NCBI GenBank assembly: GCA_037176885.1
Contig: JAWWNJ010000023.1
Coordinates: 1,736,001-1,800,000 of the forward strand
Origin: Favolaschia claudopus
Lineage: Eukaryota > Basidiomycota > Agaricomycetes > Agaricales > Mycenaceae
Direction of reading: 5' to 3'
DNA: 64,000 bases
The notes below the pieces were generated by a model that worked only from the letters and a program-made list of their open reading frames with translations, was not told where the DNA came from and did no database searches. Made by a program: the position numbers and the translations under genes. Positions 46,290 through 56,710 of this stretch are shown here, piece after piece. Positions within the stretch are counted from its first letter, which is position 1. Each line of letters begins with the position of its first letter.

Positions 46290-49200
46290 ATGAAATTTGG
46301 ACGAAAGATCAACGTCTGTAGCTTATCGCTTTACGCCGACCTCGCTAAATTGGTTCAATAGACCGACTTGTACAATGAATGGCGGCCATTCTACTTGGAC
46401 TATAACCAGTTGAAGCGAGAGCTAAAAGTACCTCTATCTCTGGGAAGTAGAGACTGAATTGATCTTGTCACTGTAGACACGGACTACCGGCCCCGGATGG
46501 AGCGCACGCGACGAAGCGGAATTCACCATCCTTCTCGAGAAAGAACTCGATAAAATCCACGACTTCCAAAAAGCCAAAACCACTGAACTCTCGCAGCGCA
46601 TCAGGGACGCGGAGCGCGACGTCAAGCGACTCGTAACGGAGGAGCATGCAGAATATCACGATGGGCCATCATCCCACTCGCGCCGCCACCACCACCATGG
46701 ATCTGCCGACGCAGAAACGCAGCTTCGGGATGATAACTATGGGTTGGATGCAGGGTCTGACGACGACGATTCGGATTCTGAAGAGGACGTTTCATCTATG
46801 GGTGCCGACTCGTTTGACGCGTTGGAGAACCGCTTCCACACGCTTGAGGAAGAGGTTGCAAATCTTGTCGCGGACGTGCACGATCTAGCTCTATACGCGA
46901 AACTCAACATCACGGGCTTTATGAAGATATTGAAGAAACACGACGTGCGTGTCTCTCTGTCTCTTGGATTCAAGTGTGCTAACGACGAATAGAAACAAAC
47001 CAACATGCCTCTGAAACCCACTTTCGTACAAGATTACCTCGAGAAGCGGCCGTTCTACAAGTATAATTGGGATGCTTTGATCGTTAAGCTTTCCAAGTTA
47101 TACGATTTGGTTCGGACGAGAGGACATCCTGTGCAGGGAGATTCGAGTGCGGGAGGTAGCCAGAGTGCTTTTGTCCGCCAGACAACCAAGTACTGGGTAC
47201 GGATACAAGTTGATTGCGCAACTAATATCTAAACTGTTGTATGCCTCAGGTCCACCCTGACAACCTCGTTCCTCTCAAGCTGGCCATTCTTCGGCATTTG
47301 CCCGTCCTAGGTTAGATTTCATCTCGAGACCTGAATATTTCACTCAGCCAACGGAGAATAGTCTTCAACCCTGATAAAGAGTTTGAGCTGAAGGATTCTG
47401 GTTCGTTCCCGCCTTCTGCTTTTGCCTCTATAATTGTACTCATTTCCGCGTAGCCATCACCTCCATCTACTTCGACAACGAAGCACTCGAACTCTATCTC
47501 GGCCGCTTAGAGAAAACCGAAGGCGCCGAAGCCATCCGGCTCCGCTGGTACGGCGACATCGACGCCAAAACGATCTTCGTCGAACGCAAAACGCATCGCG
47601 AAGACTGGACGGGCGAAAAGTCCGTCAAGGCACGTTTCCCGATCAAAGAGCACCTCGTCAACGCTTTCCTACGCGGCGAGTACACTGTCGATGCCGAGTT
47701 CCAGCAACTCGTGAAGAAGGGGAAGAAAACGCAGCAAGAGGTCGATTCGATGATTCAACTGGCTAATGAGGTGCAATATGCCATACTGTCTCGCGGTTTG
47801 AAGCCTGGTTTGTTATCTCTATATTTTTATTGGATTGCGTGTTGAAGGTTCGTACAGTGATGCGCTCTTTCTACAACCGAACGGCTTTCCAGCTCCCCGG
47901 CGATGCTCGTGTCCGTATCTCTTTAGATACAGAGCTGACCATGGTACGGGAAGATAATTGGGATGGCAGGGATCGAGCGGGCGATAACTGGCGTCGCACG
48001 GATATTGGTATCGACTTCCCTTTTGAGCAGCTCCCTGTGGAAGACAAGGAGATCTTCAAGTATGTTTCTCTCCCCCTGGATTAGCAATTTGATGAGCGAA
48101 CACGATGTAGATACGGCGTTTTGGAAGTCAAGCTCCAGACACAGTTTGGTCAGGAACCGCCCAAGTGGGTGATGGATCTTGTGCAGTCCCACCTTGTGGA
48201 GGCGGTACCGAAGTTCAGGTATGTTCGCTGGTCTGCTTGAAGTCATCGATGTAATCGTCATGAGCACAGCAAATTCATCCACGGCTGCGCGACGCTCCTG
48301 CCGAATCGGGTGGATTTGGTGCCGTTCTGGCTTCCACAGAGTATGTTCTTCTCTTCCTCCTTTCACAGTTCGTATTCACACAAGAAATAGTGGATACTGA
48401 CATCCTGAAACCGGACACGGGCTATCTAACCGTCATAGAGCGTCCTAGCCACTTCACCTCCGCTTCGGGTTCATCTACGAAGCACTCCTCCGCCTCGGGG
48501 TCCACAAAGCTGCACACACCCACCTCTCCCACTTCGGGCAGTCATACTCCGGATGACGACGGTGCGGTCGGCACAGGGACCTACAACGAGCCAGTATCGG
48601 AGGACGAGGACGACGATGACCGTGACCTGTTGCCGACGAAAGACGAGGACAAGTGGGCGAGATTGACCGGGTCCGAAGTGCAGGAAGCGATCGCGTACCG
48701 CGAGCACATGCTCAAGGCGCGGCGGGAGTCCGTCCCCAGCGATAAAAAGCAGAAAGGTGTCGTCCGTAGTGCGCGGCGCGAGGCGGCTGACGCCGAAGAG
48801 GATGATGAGGACGAGGATCTTGACGACGTGTTGGCGAGAGGACGGCCACCTACGGGCAAGGCTATTCCGATTGTGAAACCACGGACGCTGTCGATTGACC
48901 CGCTTGCGCCGTCGGTTGCGTTTGACGAAACGTTGAGGGATCGGCTGAAGAGCGAACAGGAGGCTCAACAAGAGGCTCGGAAGAAGCGAGTTCGCATTCA
49001 ACAAGCTGAGGAGAGAGAACAGGAGAGGGAGGAAGAAGAGGAGGAGGAGGAGGAGGAGACACGACCAGCAGACGAGGATGACGACCGGGATGAGGATGAC
49101 CCGTTGTTGGCTCGACCGCGCGACGATGAGCGGAGACTATCGCGAGATATTCGCGCTCCTCCTGGCAAGCGTATATCGGTGCCCGTCAGGATTGAGCCGA

Positions 49201-49585
49201 AAGTTTATTTCGCTGCAGAGCGAACGTTCTTGGTAAGTACTCTTTCTCATTTGCTCAAAATCTCGCTAACACAATGCGTTAGAAATGGGCCACCAACGCG
49301 GTGTTCATCGGAACCATCGCGACTACTCTGCTCAACTTCACATCGCCGGAGGATCAGCGGGGGCTGATCAGCGCCGCGCTGTTCACACTAGCGGCCTTGG
49401 TCGCTATTGCGTACTCTGCCATCATCTTCGTGTATCGTGCGTACCGATTGCGTATGAGGAGGGCGGAGGGGTTGTATTACGACAAGTACGGGCCGACGAT
49501 TCTCTGCCTGGTTCTTTTCGCGGCACTGGCGACGAATATCGGGCTCCGGGTGTCGGAAATGGTGGAGGAAAAGTTGGGGAATTAA
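46290..49585 (+). CDS. VTC4: Vacuolar transporter chaperone 4, polyphosphate polymerase
   Basis: The catalytic subunit of the VTC complex, which makes polyphosphate from ATP and passes it into the vacuole. The ATG at 46290 gives an SPX domain: MKFGRKIN, then [58 protein letters not shown] and KKHDKQT. The polymerase tunnel domain follows: [102 protein letters not shown] and [21 protein letters not shown] long polar/acidic segment (including a nine-Glu run and [16 protein letters not shown]) precedes [20 protein letters not shown] and three C-terminal membrane helices. The stop is at 49583-49585. It is about 900 residues, longer than yeast Vtc4 (721) because of the acidic linker. One acceptor had to be placed at GTACAG to restore [11 protein letters not shown]. 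Confidence 0.93.
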
Positions 49586-50007
49586 TGGACTGTTGTGAAA
49601 CTGTGTATACATACTAGGCGGGATCTGATTGTTTTCCGACTGCTATCGATGCTTTGTGTTTGCTCGGTGGGCTAGCATTTCAATCTACGCCTTCCTTTCT
49701 GGCTCTGTTGACCGTTCAAGCCGTTATAGCCGTTCAAGCGGTTTATCAGCTCTTAGAATCTCTTTGCCCACAGGACTGAAAATCGCTGTGCTGACTCAGG
49801 GCCCGATAGCCCGTCTAAGCGGTTTTCCGTGTTTTAACCGATTTATCTAGGATATCCCACAATATCTTCGTCATAACATCGAGCACCGTTCCCTGACCCA
49901 CTTGCGACCCACAACACCATTTCAAATGCGACGCTCAATGATATATATTCGCAAAACTCGAGTAGAACTTGTCAATCCTCCGAGTCTTCAAACAAAGCGA
50001 GTCCGAC
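49586..50007. other. Intergenic with short imperfect repeats
   Basis: VTC4 3' flank and SDR promoter. A degenerate 23-base unit (around ATAGCCGTTCAAGCGGTTTA) occurs at 49723-49745 and again near 49804-49827, with an extra CCGTTCAAG at 49712-49720. No gene seen. Confidence 0.5.
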
Positions 50008-51276
50008 ATGGCAGACGCAATCCTCCAATCTCTGACGGCGAGCGACATCTTTGACCTGCGCGGCGTCGTCGCAGTCGTCACTGGCGGGGGAACGGCAAGC
50101 TTCTTTGGTGGCTTGAACTTAGCACTCAGGTTGGGTTAACTCTTCCATGTCTCTTTTTGTAGGGCATCGGGTTGATGATCTCGTCTACTCTAATCGCCAA
50201 CGGCGCAACTGTATACATCATCGGGCCCGCGCAAAAAGATCTGGACGAGTGGGTCGCCTTTCAAGTTGTATACCATGAAACTAATCGATGTCGGTGCAGA
50301 GTATGCGCAAAGTATAACAACACCTCCAAGAATGACTCTGCTCGAGGACGGATGTATGGTCTTGAGGGCGATATCAGACTCAAGGTTTGATTCTAAGCTT
50401 CGCTGGGTAGGGTAAAACACTCAATCGCATTTTCTGACGCAGTCGGAAGCAACGCGTCTTGCTGCGGCCATCGGTGAACGCGAGAAGGCTGTCACGGTCC
50501 TCGTCAACAACGCAGGCATCCACCGAGGAAGCTACACCCGCCCAGAGCCCAACGCGACAGCCATAGACTACGTCTCGGCGTACTTCGACGCTGTTTCGCA
50601 AGATGATTTTACCAACGTGCTCAACACGAATGCGGTATAGCTATATCATAGCAGCTTCATTCTTGCTTGGCTGAACAGATTCAGGTTGGCCCTTATTGGC
50701 TCACCTTCGCGTTCCTGCCCCTCCTCGAACGCTGGAAGACCGCAGACACGCCGGTCGCGAAGAAATTTGCGCCACAAGTGATCATGATCTCCTCGATGAA
50801 TGGATGGACAAAGGATCCCGCCACCGGCGCCTTCTCCATCCCGTATCTCATGTCTAAAAGCGCTATTGGACATGCGACGTCTTCTCTTGCGCATGAGCTG
50901 ATTCCGCTGGGTATTCGCGTGAATGGAATTGCCCCTGGTTAGTTGTTCGCACTCTCATGTGGCCTATGGCTGATGCCTTTTTCGCACTAGGGCTTTTCGC
51001 CACTCCGGTAAATTTTAACAGCCTTTCACACGTATTTTGTACTTACACGCGTTGCAGGCGACTGCCCCCGGTACTGCTGACGAGTATGGACGCTCTACGA
51101 TCACGGCGGCCAGTGCTATTCCGTTCGAAGTTCCGACTCCCCCAGGCTTTGGCTCACCGCGCGACATGGGGACCGCGGTGCTCTTCCTTGTCGCGAATTG
51201 GTTTGTTAACGGTGAGACGGTGTTGGTTGACGGAGGAGTGAGTTCTGTTTCGATGATAGATGAGGATGCACGTTGA
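50008..51276 (+). CDS. Short-chain dehydrogenase/reductase (SDR)
   Basis: An NAD(P)-dependent oxidoreductase of the classical SDR fold. The ATG at 50008 gives MADAILQSLTASDIFDLRGV, then the TGxxxGxG cofactor loop split by an intron, VVAVVTGGGT|GIGLMISSTL. VTVLVNNAGIHRGS (NNAG motif), QVIMISSMNGW (catalytic Ser) and the YxxxK in FSIPYLMSKSAIGHATSSL follow. The C-terminus is LVDGGVSSVSMIDEDAR, with the stop at 51274-51276. It is about 310 residues. The first intron (50095-50162) has a GC donor, because no GT donor preserves GGGT|GIG. A 17-base exon (50991-51007) encodes most of GLFATP. Substrate unknown; such SDRs occur in both primary and secondary metabolism. Its 3' end is duplicated at 51983-52035. 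Confidence 0.88.
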
Positions 51277-51374
51277 TGGTTCTGCCAGACGCTCTTGAAG
51301 CACCCTTCGTCATTCTGACGCAGCTATGATAGTCGAGTCGAATGTAGTCATCCCGGAGCTACACTGGATTCAAG

Positions 51375-51980
51375 TTGAAGCAGCTGAGATGAGATTGATT
51401 GACGAGACAACGACAATACAGGTATTCTGCAACAAGAAAGTACATTCATACAACAGGGCAAGCTTTTGGTACAACACCACGATTGGCTCTGCACACGTCT
51501 GTTAGTTGAAACGTCAACGAAACAGAAGGACGCAAAAGGATTATGAAACTCACAGAAAAGCAACTGGCATAATCAGCCCAATTAGTTAGCAGAGTCGTTG
51601 ACTGCTGTGCTGTTCGGCATCCGCAGGTATCGCAGACGGGCAGAGAGCAACCTTCAATGCTTCGGGCTGAAGGATAACGCCAGCAGGGTGGCTCGCCGCA
51701 CTCACCCGCAATTGGTGCATTCGTCTAGGCGCCGCATATGATATTATTATGAAGACCCGCTGCCGTGCCGGATTCGGAAAGACCAAACTTCTGAAGTACG
51801 TCGCCGAGTCGATGCATCATCGTGTTCGACAAGTAATGGAGAACGTTTGGTCGCGAATCCACATCGATCGATCGCGGGTGAAACCTGCGGCGGTTAAGAA
51901 TTATTTGATCTATCGATATGTTTATTTGGAGGGGACGCAAGATGAATGTTACATAGAGACAGATTCAACGAGAAACTTCT
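51375..51980 (-). pseudogene. Decayed tandem copy of the Cas2/VapD-like gene
   Basis: The 3' flank (51375-51540) aligns with the 3' flank of the intact gene (52070-52250), including a GAGACAA.GAC.ATACA block and the CATACAACAGGGCAAGCTT / ATACAACAATGGCAAGCTT pair. The coding part (about 51590-51980, minus) aligns with the second exon: AAACAT..AGATCAAATA for the NIYRQLK region, then ATGTGGATTCGCGACCAAAC, then GAACACGATGATG against GGCACACGATGTGG. Near the end QPEALKVALCPSAIPADA resembles QPLALQPPAGPIPPNA. The frame is broken repeatedly and exon 1 is absent. It is a dead duplicate. Confidence 0.6.
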
Positions 51981-51982
51981 GA

Positions 51983-52035
51983 CGTTGGTTGATGGAGGAG
52001 TGAGTAGTGAATACTGAAGTGGCACTCGCTTTCAT
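51983..52035 (+). pseudogene. Remnant of the SDR 3' end
   Basis: GTTGGTTGATGGAGGAGTGA matches the last coding segment of the SDR gene (TVLVDGGVSS, 51220-51245), and similarity continues into the SDR 3' flank. It directly abuts the truncated relic exon at 51980, so it marks the junction of a tandem segmental duplication. Confidence 0.6.
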
Positions 52036-52282
52036 CCTAACTCAGCCACCATACCGGCGTCAGAGAATCGATTGGAACTGATATAAGATTGACAAAACCA
52101 AGGCGAGACAATGACGATACAAATGGTCTAAATCAGAACGTACGTTTACATATACAACAATGGCAAGCTTCATACAGTACACACAACCACTAGCTCTGCC
52201 ACCTTCACTGTTGCGTCTCAATGTCAATAACCATCCGAAAAATAAGAGTGTTCTGAACTCACGACACGAATAGCCAGTGTGA

Positions 52283-52875
52283 TTACTGGTAATAGTTGTT
52301 TCGGTCGTTGGCCGCTGGGCTCGGTCTAGAATGGACAGGACGCGCAAATGCGGCGTTTGGAGGGATTGGACCAGCTGGGGGTTGCAGTGCCAAGGGCTGA
52401 GGGACGAGATCTCTGGGGACGGGGCCTCTGATGTTCGGAATATGAGCACCACCTATCTGGGCATCGGCGGTGACGTCCATCAGGGCAAATTGATCCATGC
52501 GACTCAGTTGGAGGCCCTTCACAGTGGAAGATAACTTGTTCGGGGGAAGTGACAGTTCAAGACTCCACATCGTGTGCCATGCCGCGGCGACAGTCGTGTT
52601 CTGGTTGACCCACACCGAGTACTGGTTACGTGTGAATCCGCCCAGGAGCAAAAACCTTTTCAGTTGCCTATAAATGTTCGCTGAGAGGAAGCTCTGGTCA
52701 GTTTCGATATGAATCGATAGCGGAACATTCAAGTACCTCGAGGAGAATTCCAGCCCTGAGGTAAATCCAGTTCGTTTGCTAGCGTGTAAATATCGTATGA
52801 GATGCAGTAGGCAGTCACAGGAAAGCCGAACAGGCCCATAGGGGGTACAGGAGCAATAAACTGGGGAGCAGCCAT
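52283..52875 (-). CDS. Cas2/VapD-superfamily-like small protein
   Basis: The ATG at 52875-52873 (TCCATGGC context) gives MAAPQFIAPVPPMGLFGFPV, then a first strand TAYCISYDIYTLANELDLP. A 56-base intron (GTACTT...CTCTCAG) joins in phase to ANIYRQLKRFLLLGGFTRNQ, YSVWVNQNTTVAAAWHTMWS and VKGLQLSRMDQFALMDV. The stop is at 52283-52285 and the product is 178 residues. The pattern of strand with YDI (Asp28), amphipathic helix, GGFTRNQYSVW strand, helix, and a final LSRMDQFALMDV strand is that of the ferredoxin-like Cas2/VapD fold; these proteins are nucleases or nuclease-derived. An unspliced frame from an upstream ATG (MISACSGYPS) also stays open but loses the YDI strand. The Pro-rich tail (about residues 129-170) is extra. 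No CRISPR array or toxin partner is nearby. Nuclease activity is unproven; the assignment is by motif pattern only. Confidence 0.5.
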
Positions 52876-53832
52876 GGACAATTCTGGTGGGGGGGGGAGA
52901 AGGAGATGGGTAACCGGAGCAAGCGCTGATCATGAAGAACCGGGGTATATAAACTGTCGGGCCATGTGATTGCAAGTTGAGAACCTCCAACAGAGAACAA
53001 TGCGATGTTGTGTGAACATTGTCGGTGTCAGAACAATGCATTGAAGTTGCGTGGACAATGTGTTGTATTTGTTTTGTGGCGGTCGAAGCATATCTGTTAT
53101 CGGAATAGAAAGAGCTGCCCCCAGTGCTGGTACTTATCGTTCGATCTCATGCGTGCGCGATGACAGAGGAACCCGGGGAAAGAGAACAGGTTTCACGCCG
53201 AGGTTTAACGTTGATCCTGCAAACCATGCAAACTGGAGTGGCTCAAGTCAGAAATACTTGCAAAATATGTCCAGTGACTACATTCAAATCCGGTCAAGGA
53301 CTCCGCCAAAAGATCGGATTATCCTGGAACAGCCACAAAATTCTGGTGAGAGAAACTGGGTCAGCGAAGTTCAATCGATTGGTCCGTTCCACCGAATAGT
53401 GACTCACCGCCAATGGAGCGGACAAACAATAGACAAGCAGGATTTGTGCTTCGACGCCAAATCCGTCATGTCGGTGGTTTTCTGACGCCTGGAGACGAGT
53501 TTCCCTAGCAGATAGTTAGTGACTTCAATTGTCTGCGGCTGGCGTTTCATTGCCATTGTCCAGAAATGCCCAGTGAAAGCCCACCAAGGCAAGCTCGCTC
53601 ATTACAACAACTCCATGAAGCAAAGCTGGTCACGCGTATTCCCACGGTCTCCTGTTATAAGACGCCCACTTGGACCCTTGTTGATCCATAACAACTCTCG
53701 ACGCGAACACCGCCGCTGCCTACCCTTCTCTCCACGATCCTCGAGCTGACCCTCCACGTTCACTACTTAAGCTTCATCGTGCCCCGCCTCTCTGAAGATC
53801 TCGTCTCCACCTCCGGCACTACTGCCTCCAGC
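52876..53832. other. Intergenic, divergent promoters
   Basis: About 950 bases between the Cas2/VapD-like gene (minus) and MPRL gene A (plus). A TATA-like TTTATATA (minus strand, near 52944) lies about 70 bases before the Cas2/VapD-like ATG. Open frames at 53051-53485 show no motif. No other feature seen. Confidence 0.5.
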
Positions 53833-54806
53833 ATGCCTCGTCTCACACCTGCCAAAAAGGAGGACGCCAAAGTGCTCGCCAAAGAACTATTCGAGATAGA
53901 CGTTATGGCAGAAAAGCAGATGGCTATCGTTCGATATGTCGACCAAGCCAAAGTGGCGGAGGCGCATGCTGCAATATCGAAGGGTAGGCCCCCCGTAGGC
54001 TCTTTGCCACCTCAAGATCGGATGCAGGATTGCATTGATTACACGCAGCAAGAGCTCGAGAAGCTGCAAGCGCTCAAGAACCCAAGTCTCGTCGAGTATG
54101 TCACGGTCTTGATTTTTTTTTCGATTGCATGTTGACGACGTTTTAGCCGCATGATGATTGTGACCAACGCATTGTTCCTGTAAGGGAAAACCAAGTCTCT
54201 TCATGACTGAAATCCTCATCTTTTTTTCTATGTTTCAGCGCACGTGTCAAGTTGCTCCTCGCGGGCGAGAACGATCATTTTTTCACATTAGAAATTATCA
54301 AGCACCGTAACGACATGCAGTACGTTATTCATCTATCTATATCACCAGTTTGAAACTCTCGTTATTCTAGCACACAATACCGCACAACGCATGGATTCTA
54401 CGGCGATCCCAATGTGCCGCGCCTCAACTCTGCTGCTCCCATCGTCTCTGCTCCTCCTGCCGCAGCTGCCGCTGTCGAGGAATCGGGTGCTCCCGAATCG
54501 AAATATCCGCTCGGATTGCCCGCGTTGGATCTTGACTCACAGGATCTTCAGCACGTCGCCCGCACTCCGCTGCAGCCTCACCAAATCACGACTCTTCGTC
54601 GCAACCCAGACCGACTGATGGACGAGATCTTTATATCGGAGGCAGGCGAATTTTATCAAGTCTCCTCGATCATGATGTCGAAACGAGCGAAATTTTTTTA
54701 TCTGACCTTTGCGGATGAGGGAGAGGAGGCCGTTTGCTACACGTATGAGGATTTTTTCTCACTCTTATCCTCATCTTCCAAGGTCGGGGAATGGGCTCGG
54801 GATTGA
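53833..54806 (+). CDS. MPRL-family protein A (unrecognised tandem family)
   Basis: First of three tandem paralogues; family not recognised. The ATG at 53833 gives MPRLTPAKKEDAKVLAKELF, a Lys/Ala/Glu-rich helical N-terminus with VDQAKVAEAHAAI and VGSLPPQDRMQDCIDYTQQE. Exon 2 (54239-54319, 81 bases) encodes ARVKLLLAGENDHFFTLEII. Exon 3 gives GFYGDPNVPRLNSAAPIVSA, an Ala/Pro linker, HQITTLRRNPDRLMDEIFIS, then GEFYQVSSIMMSKRAKFFYL and TFADEGEEAVCYTYEDFFSL. The stop is at 54804-54806; 259 residues. The first intron is long for this window (143 bases). The last domain's strand pattern (FYQV-SSI, FFYLTFADEG) recalls small SH3-barrel readers such as Tudor or chromo domains, but this is only a shape resemblance. 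There is no signal peptide or membrane segment, so it is likely intracellular. Confidence 0.75.
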
Positions 54807-55319
54807 GATGATTTTTACATTAATATAAGCTTTCGCATTGCTATCTGAATTTCTCCTCGGACTACTGTAGCAACTACTGTAAAATGCACAATCATCCCAT
54901 GCTTTGGAATCCAAGTATACTTACTACATGATTCTGGGTTACGCTGCTTACAGCCATGGCACCCAATGTCGTTGCACTCGACTTTGGAGCAAGGGGTTCC
55001 AGTGGCAGTGTAGGCTGATGGCTACTCGTTGATTTCTACTTTCTACACTCATCTACGAGGGCGAAGACGCTCGAAGCAATTGAGACCCCAATATCAGTCG
55101 TTCTATTTACACATAGTCGATTGTGAGGCTAGCGTATTGCGCACCCACTGTCTTGCTCAACGCTTTCCTCGCGATTCAAATACGCGAATTCGAAGTTCCA
55201 TATGGGATAAGTAGCCCATTGTTGTCCAACGAAATCTGCGCAGACATCACCACCACATATTTTCTCTTCATACCACATCACTGCAACTCGTCTCCACCTC
55301 CGCCACTACTGTCTTTAGC
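54807..55319. other. Spacer between MPRL genes A and B
   Basis: The last 40 bases before ATG B match those before ATG A (CGTCTCCACCTCCG.CACTACTG.CT...AGC), so the promoter-proximal region was duplicated with the gene. No other feature is seen. Confidence 0.6.
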
Positions 55320-56245
55320 ATGCCTCGTCTCACCGCCGCCAACAAGAAAGCCGCCAAAGAGCTTGCCAAAGAACTATTCGAGTGGGACGTTACGGCAGAA
55401 AAGCAGTTGGCTATCCTTCGATATCTCGACCAAGCTGAAGTGGCGGAGGCGCATGCTCAGCTAGCGAAAGACAAGGCCGGTGTAGGCTCTTTGCCACCTC
55501 CAGATCGGATGCAGGAGTGCATTGCTTACGCCGAGCAAGAGCTCCAGAACTCATCAACTAAAATACTATCGCAGAGTATGCCAGGGTCTTTATTTCCTTG
55601 ATGAATGCTGACGTGACGTTTAAGGCGCCTATTGATCGTGGCAAATGCGACGTTCCTGTAAGGAAAAAATCATTTCTTCATGACTGGAATCTACATCATG
55701 TTCTGTTTTGTCAGTGGACGCGTCAAGTTGCTGCTCGCGGGCGAGAACGATCATTTCTTTACCGTAGAAATCATGAAGCACCGTGTCGCTATGCAGTACG
55801 TTGCTCACATCTATTCACGTCATCGCTCTGAAACTCTTGTTATTTTAGCACAGAGTACTGCACTAAGTATGGATTCTATGGCGACCCCAACGTGCCGCGC
55901 CTCAACTCTGCTGCAAACATTAACTCGAGTGTCAATACAGCACACGACCCCGTTGAATTGCCCGCCTCCGACCTCTCAACTGAGGAGCTTCAGGACGCCC
56001 CGCAACTCAAGCTCGGGACCACCGACGTAGAACGGTTTCGACAAGATCTAGACTCGCTTCTCGATCTTTTCTTCGTCTCGTCAAGTTCAGGTGAAGAGAA
56101 ATTTTACCAGGTGTCTTCAATCATGGCCAAAAAGACGGGAAAATCGTTTTACTTGACTTTTGCTGATGAGGGCCCGGATGCCGTTTGCTACGCATCGGAC
56201 GATTTCTTTGCGTTGTTAACCTCATCTCACCAGGTCATGGCCTGA
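55320..56245 (+). CDS. MPRL-family protein B
   Basis: The closest paralogue of gene A. The ATG at 55320 gives MPRLTAANKKAAKELAKELF, EWDVTAEKQLAILRYLDQAE and VGSLPPPDRMQECIAYAEQE. Exon 2 (55715-55795, again 81 bases) gives GRVKLLLAGENDHFFTVEIM, and exon 3 gives YGFYGDPNVPRLNSAANINS, DLDSLLDLFFVSSSSGEEKF, YQVSSIMAKKTGKSFYLTF and EGPDAVCYASDDFFALL. The stop is at 56243-56245; 247 residues. The donor homologous to gene A's would break the frame. A donor 10 bases downstream (CCAGG|GTCTTT, intron from 55586) restores it, so either the splice site shifted or the copy is defective. Function unknown, as for gene A. Confidence 0.7.
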
Positions 56246-56710
56246 CTTGGCATCTATCTTAAATTTAGTTTCTCAATCTGCTTCTGTACTCGACCGATGT
56301 ACAATACATACCTATTTAGTATGCAATTGACACTTCCACGATTGATGCTCCGAAAATATATCTATTGGTATCGTATGTTGATCGTAATGATTCGTTTGTA
56401 CGTATTGGCGCAAAGTCGCCGCACGCCCTCACTCAGCAAAACTGATTTGATTTAAATTGCATTTTGTCGTACCTGGCCTGATGGCTTTGCGGTAGCACTC
56501 TGAGTAAGTCGGACTACATCTGTATGAAGTATGGGGGGGAGTAGTGGGGGAGTTCGGTGGTGTATGTACGAGAAAAGGAAGCACACAGCCACAAACTGCC
56601 TTTTTGAGACGCAGGAGTAGTTTGGCCAATTATGGCAAGTAGTGGCTTGGCAGTGGCAAGCACGTCGTGACCGTCCATGTCACGCATAACAAACCTTCCT
56701 CTTTTCCATC
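56246..56710. other. Spacer between MPRL genes B and C
   Basis: No coding exon. The segment 56581-56641 just upstream of gene C (ACAGCCACAAACTGCCTTTT and following) has a second copy at 57915-57975, downstream of gene C. Confidence 0.55.

Noticed and set aside
52283..53041. Intronless 252-codon reading of the Cas2/VapD-like locus
   Set aside because: It begins at a non-ATG codon upstream of a TATA-like element and puts the conserved YDI strand out of frame; the spliced model from the ATG at 52875 is more coherent.
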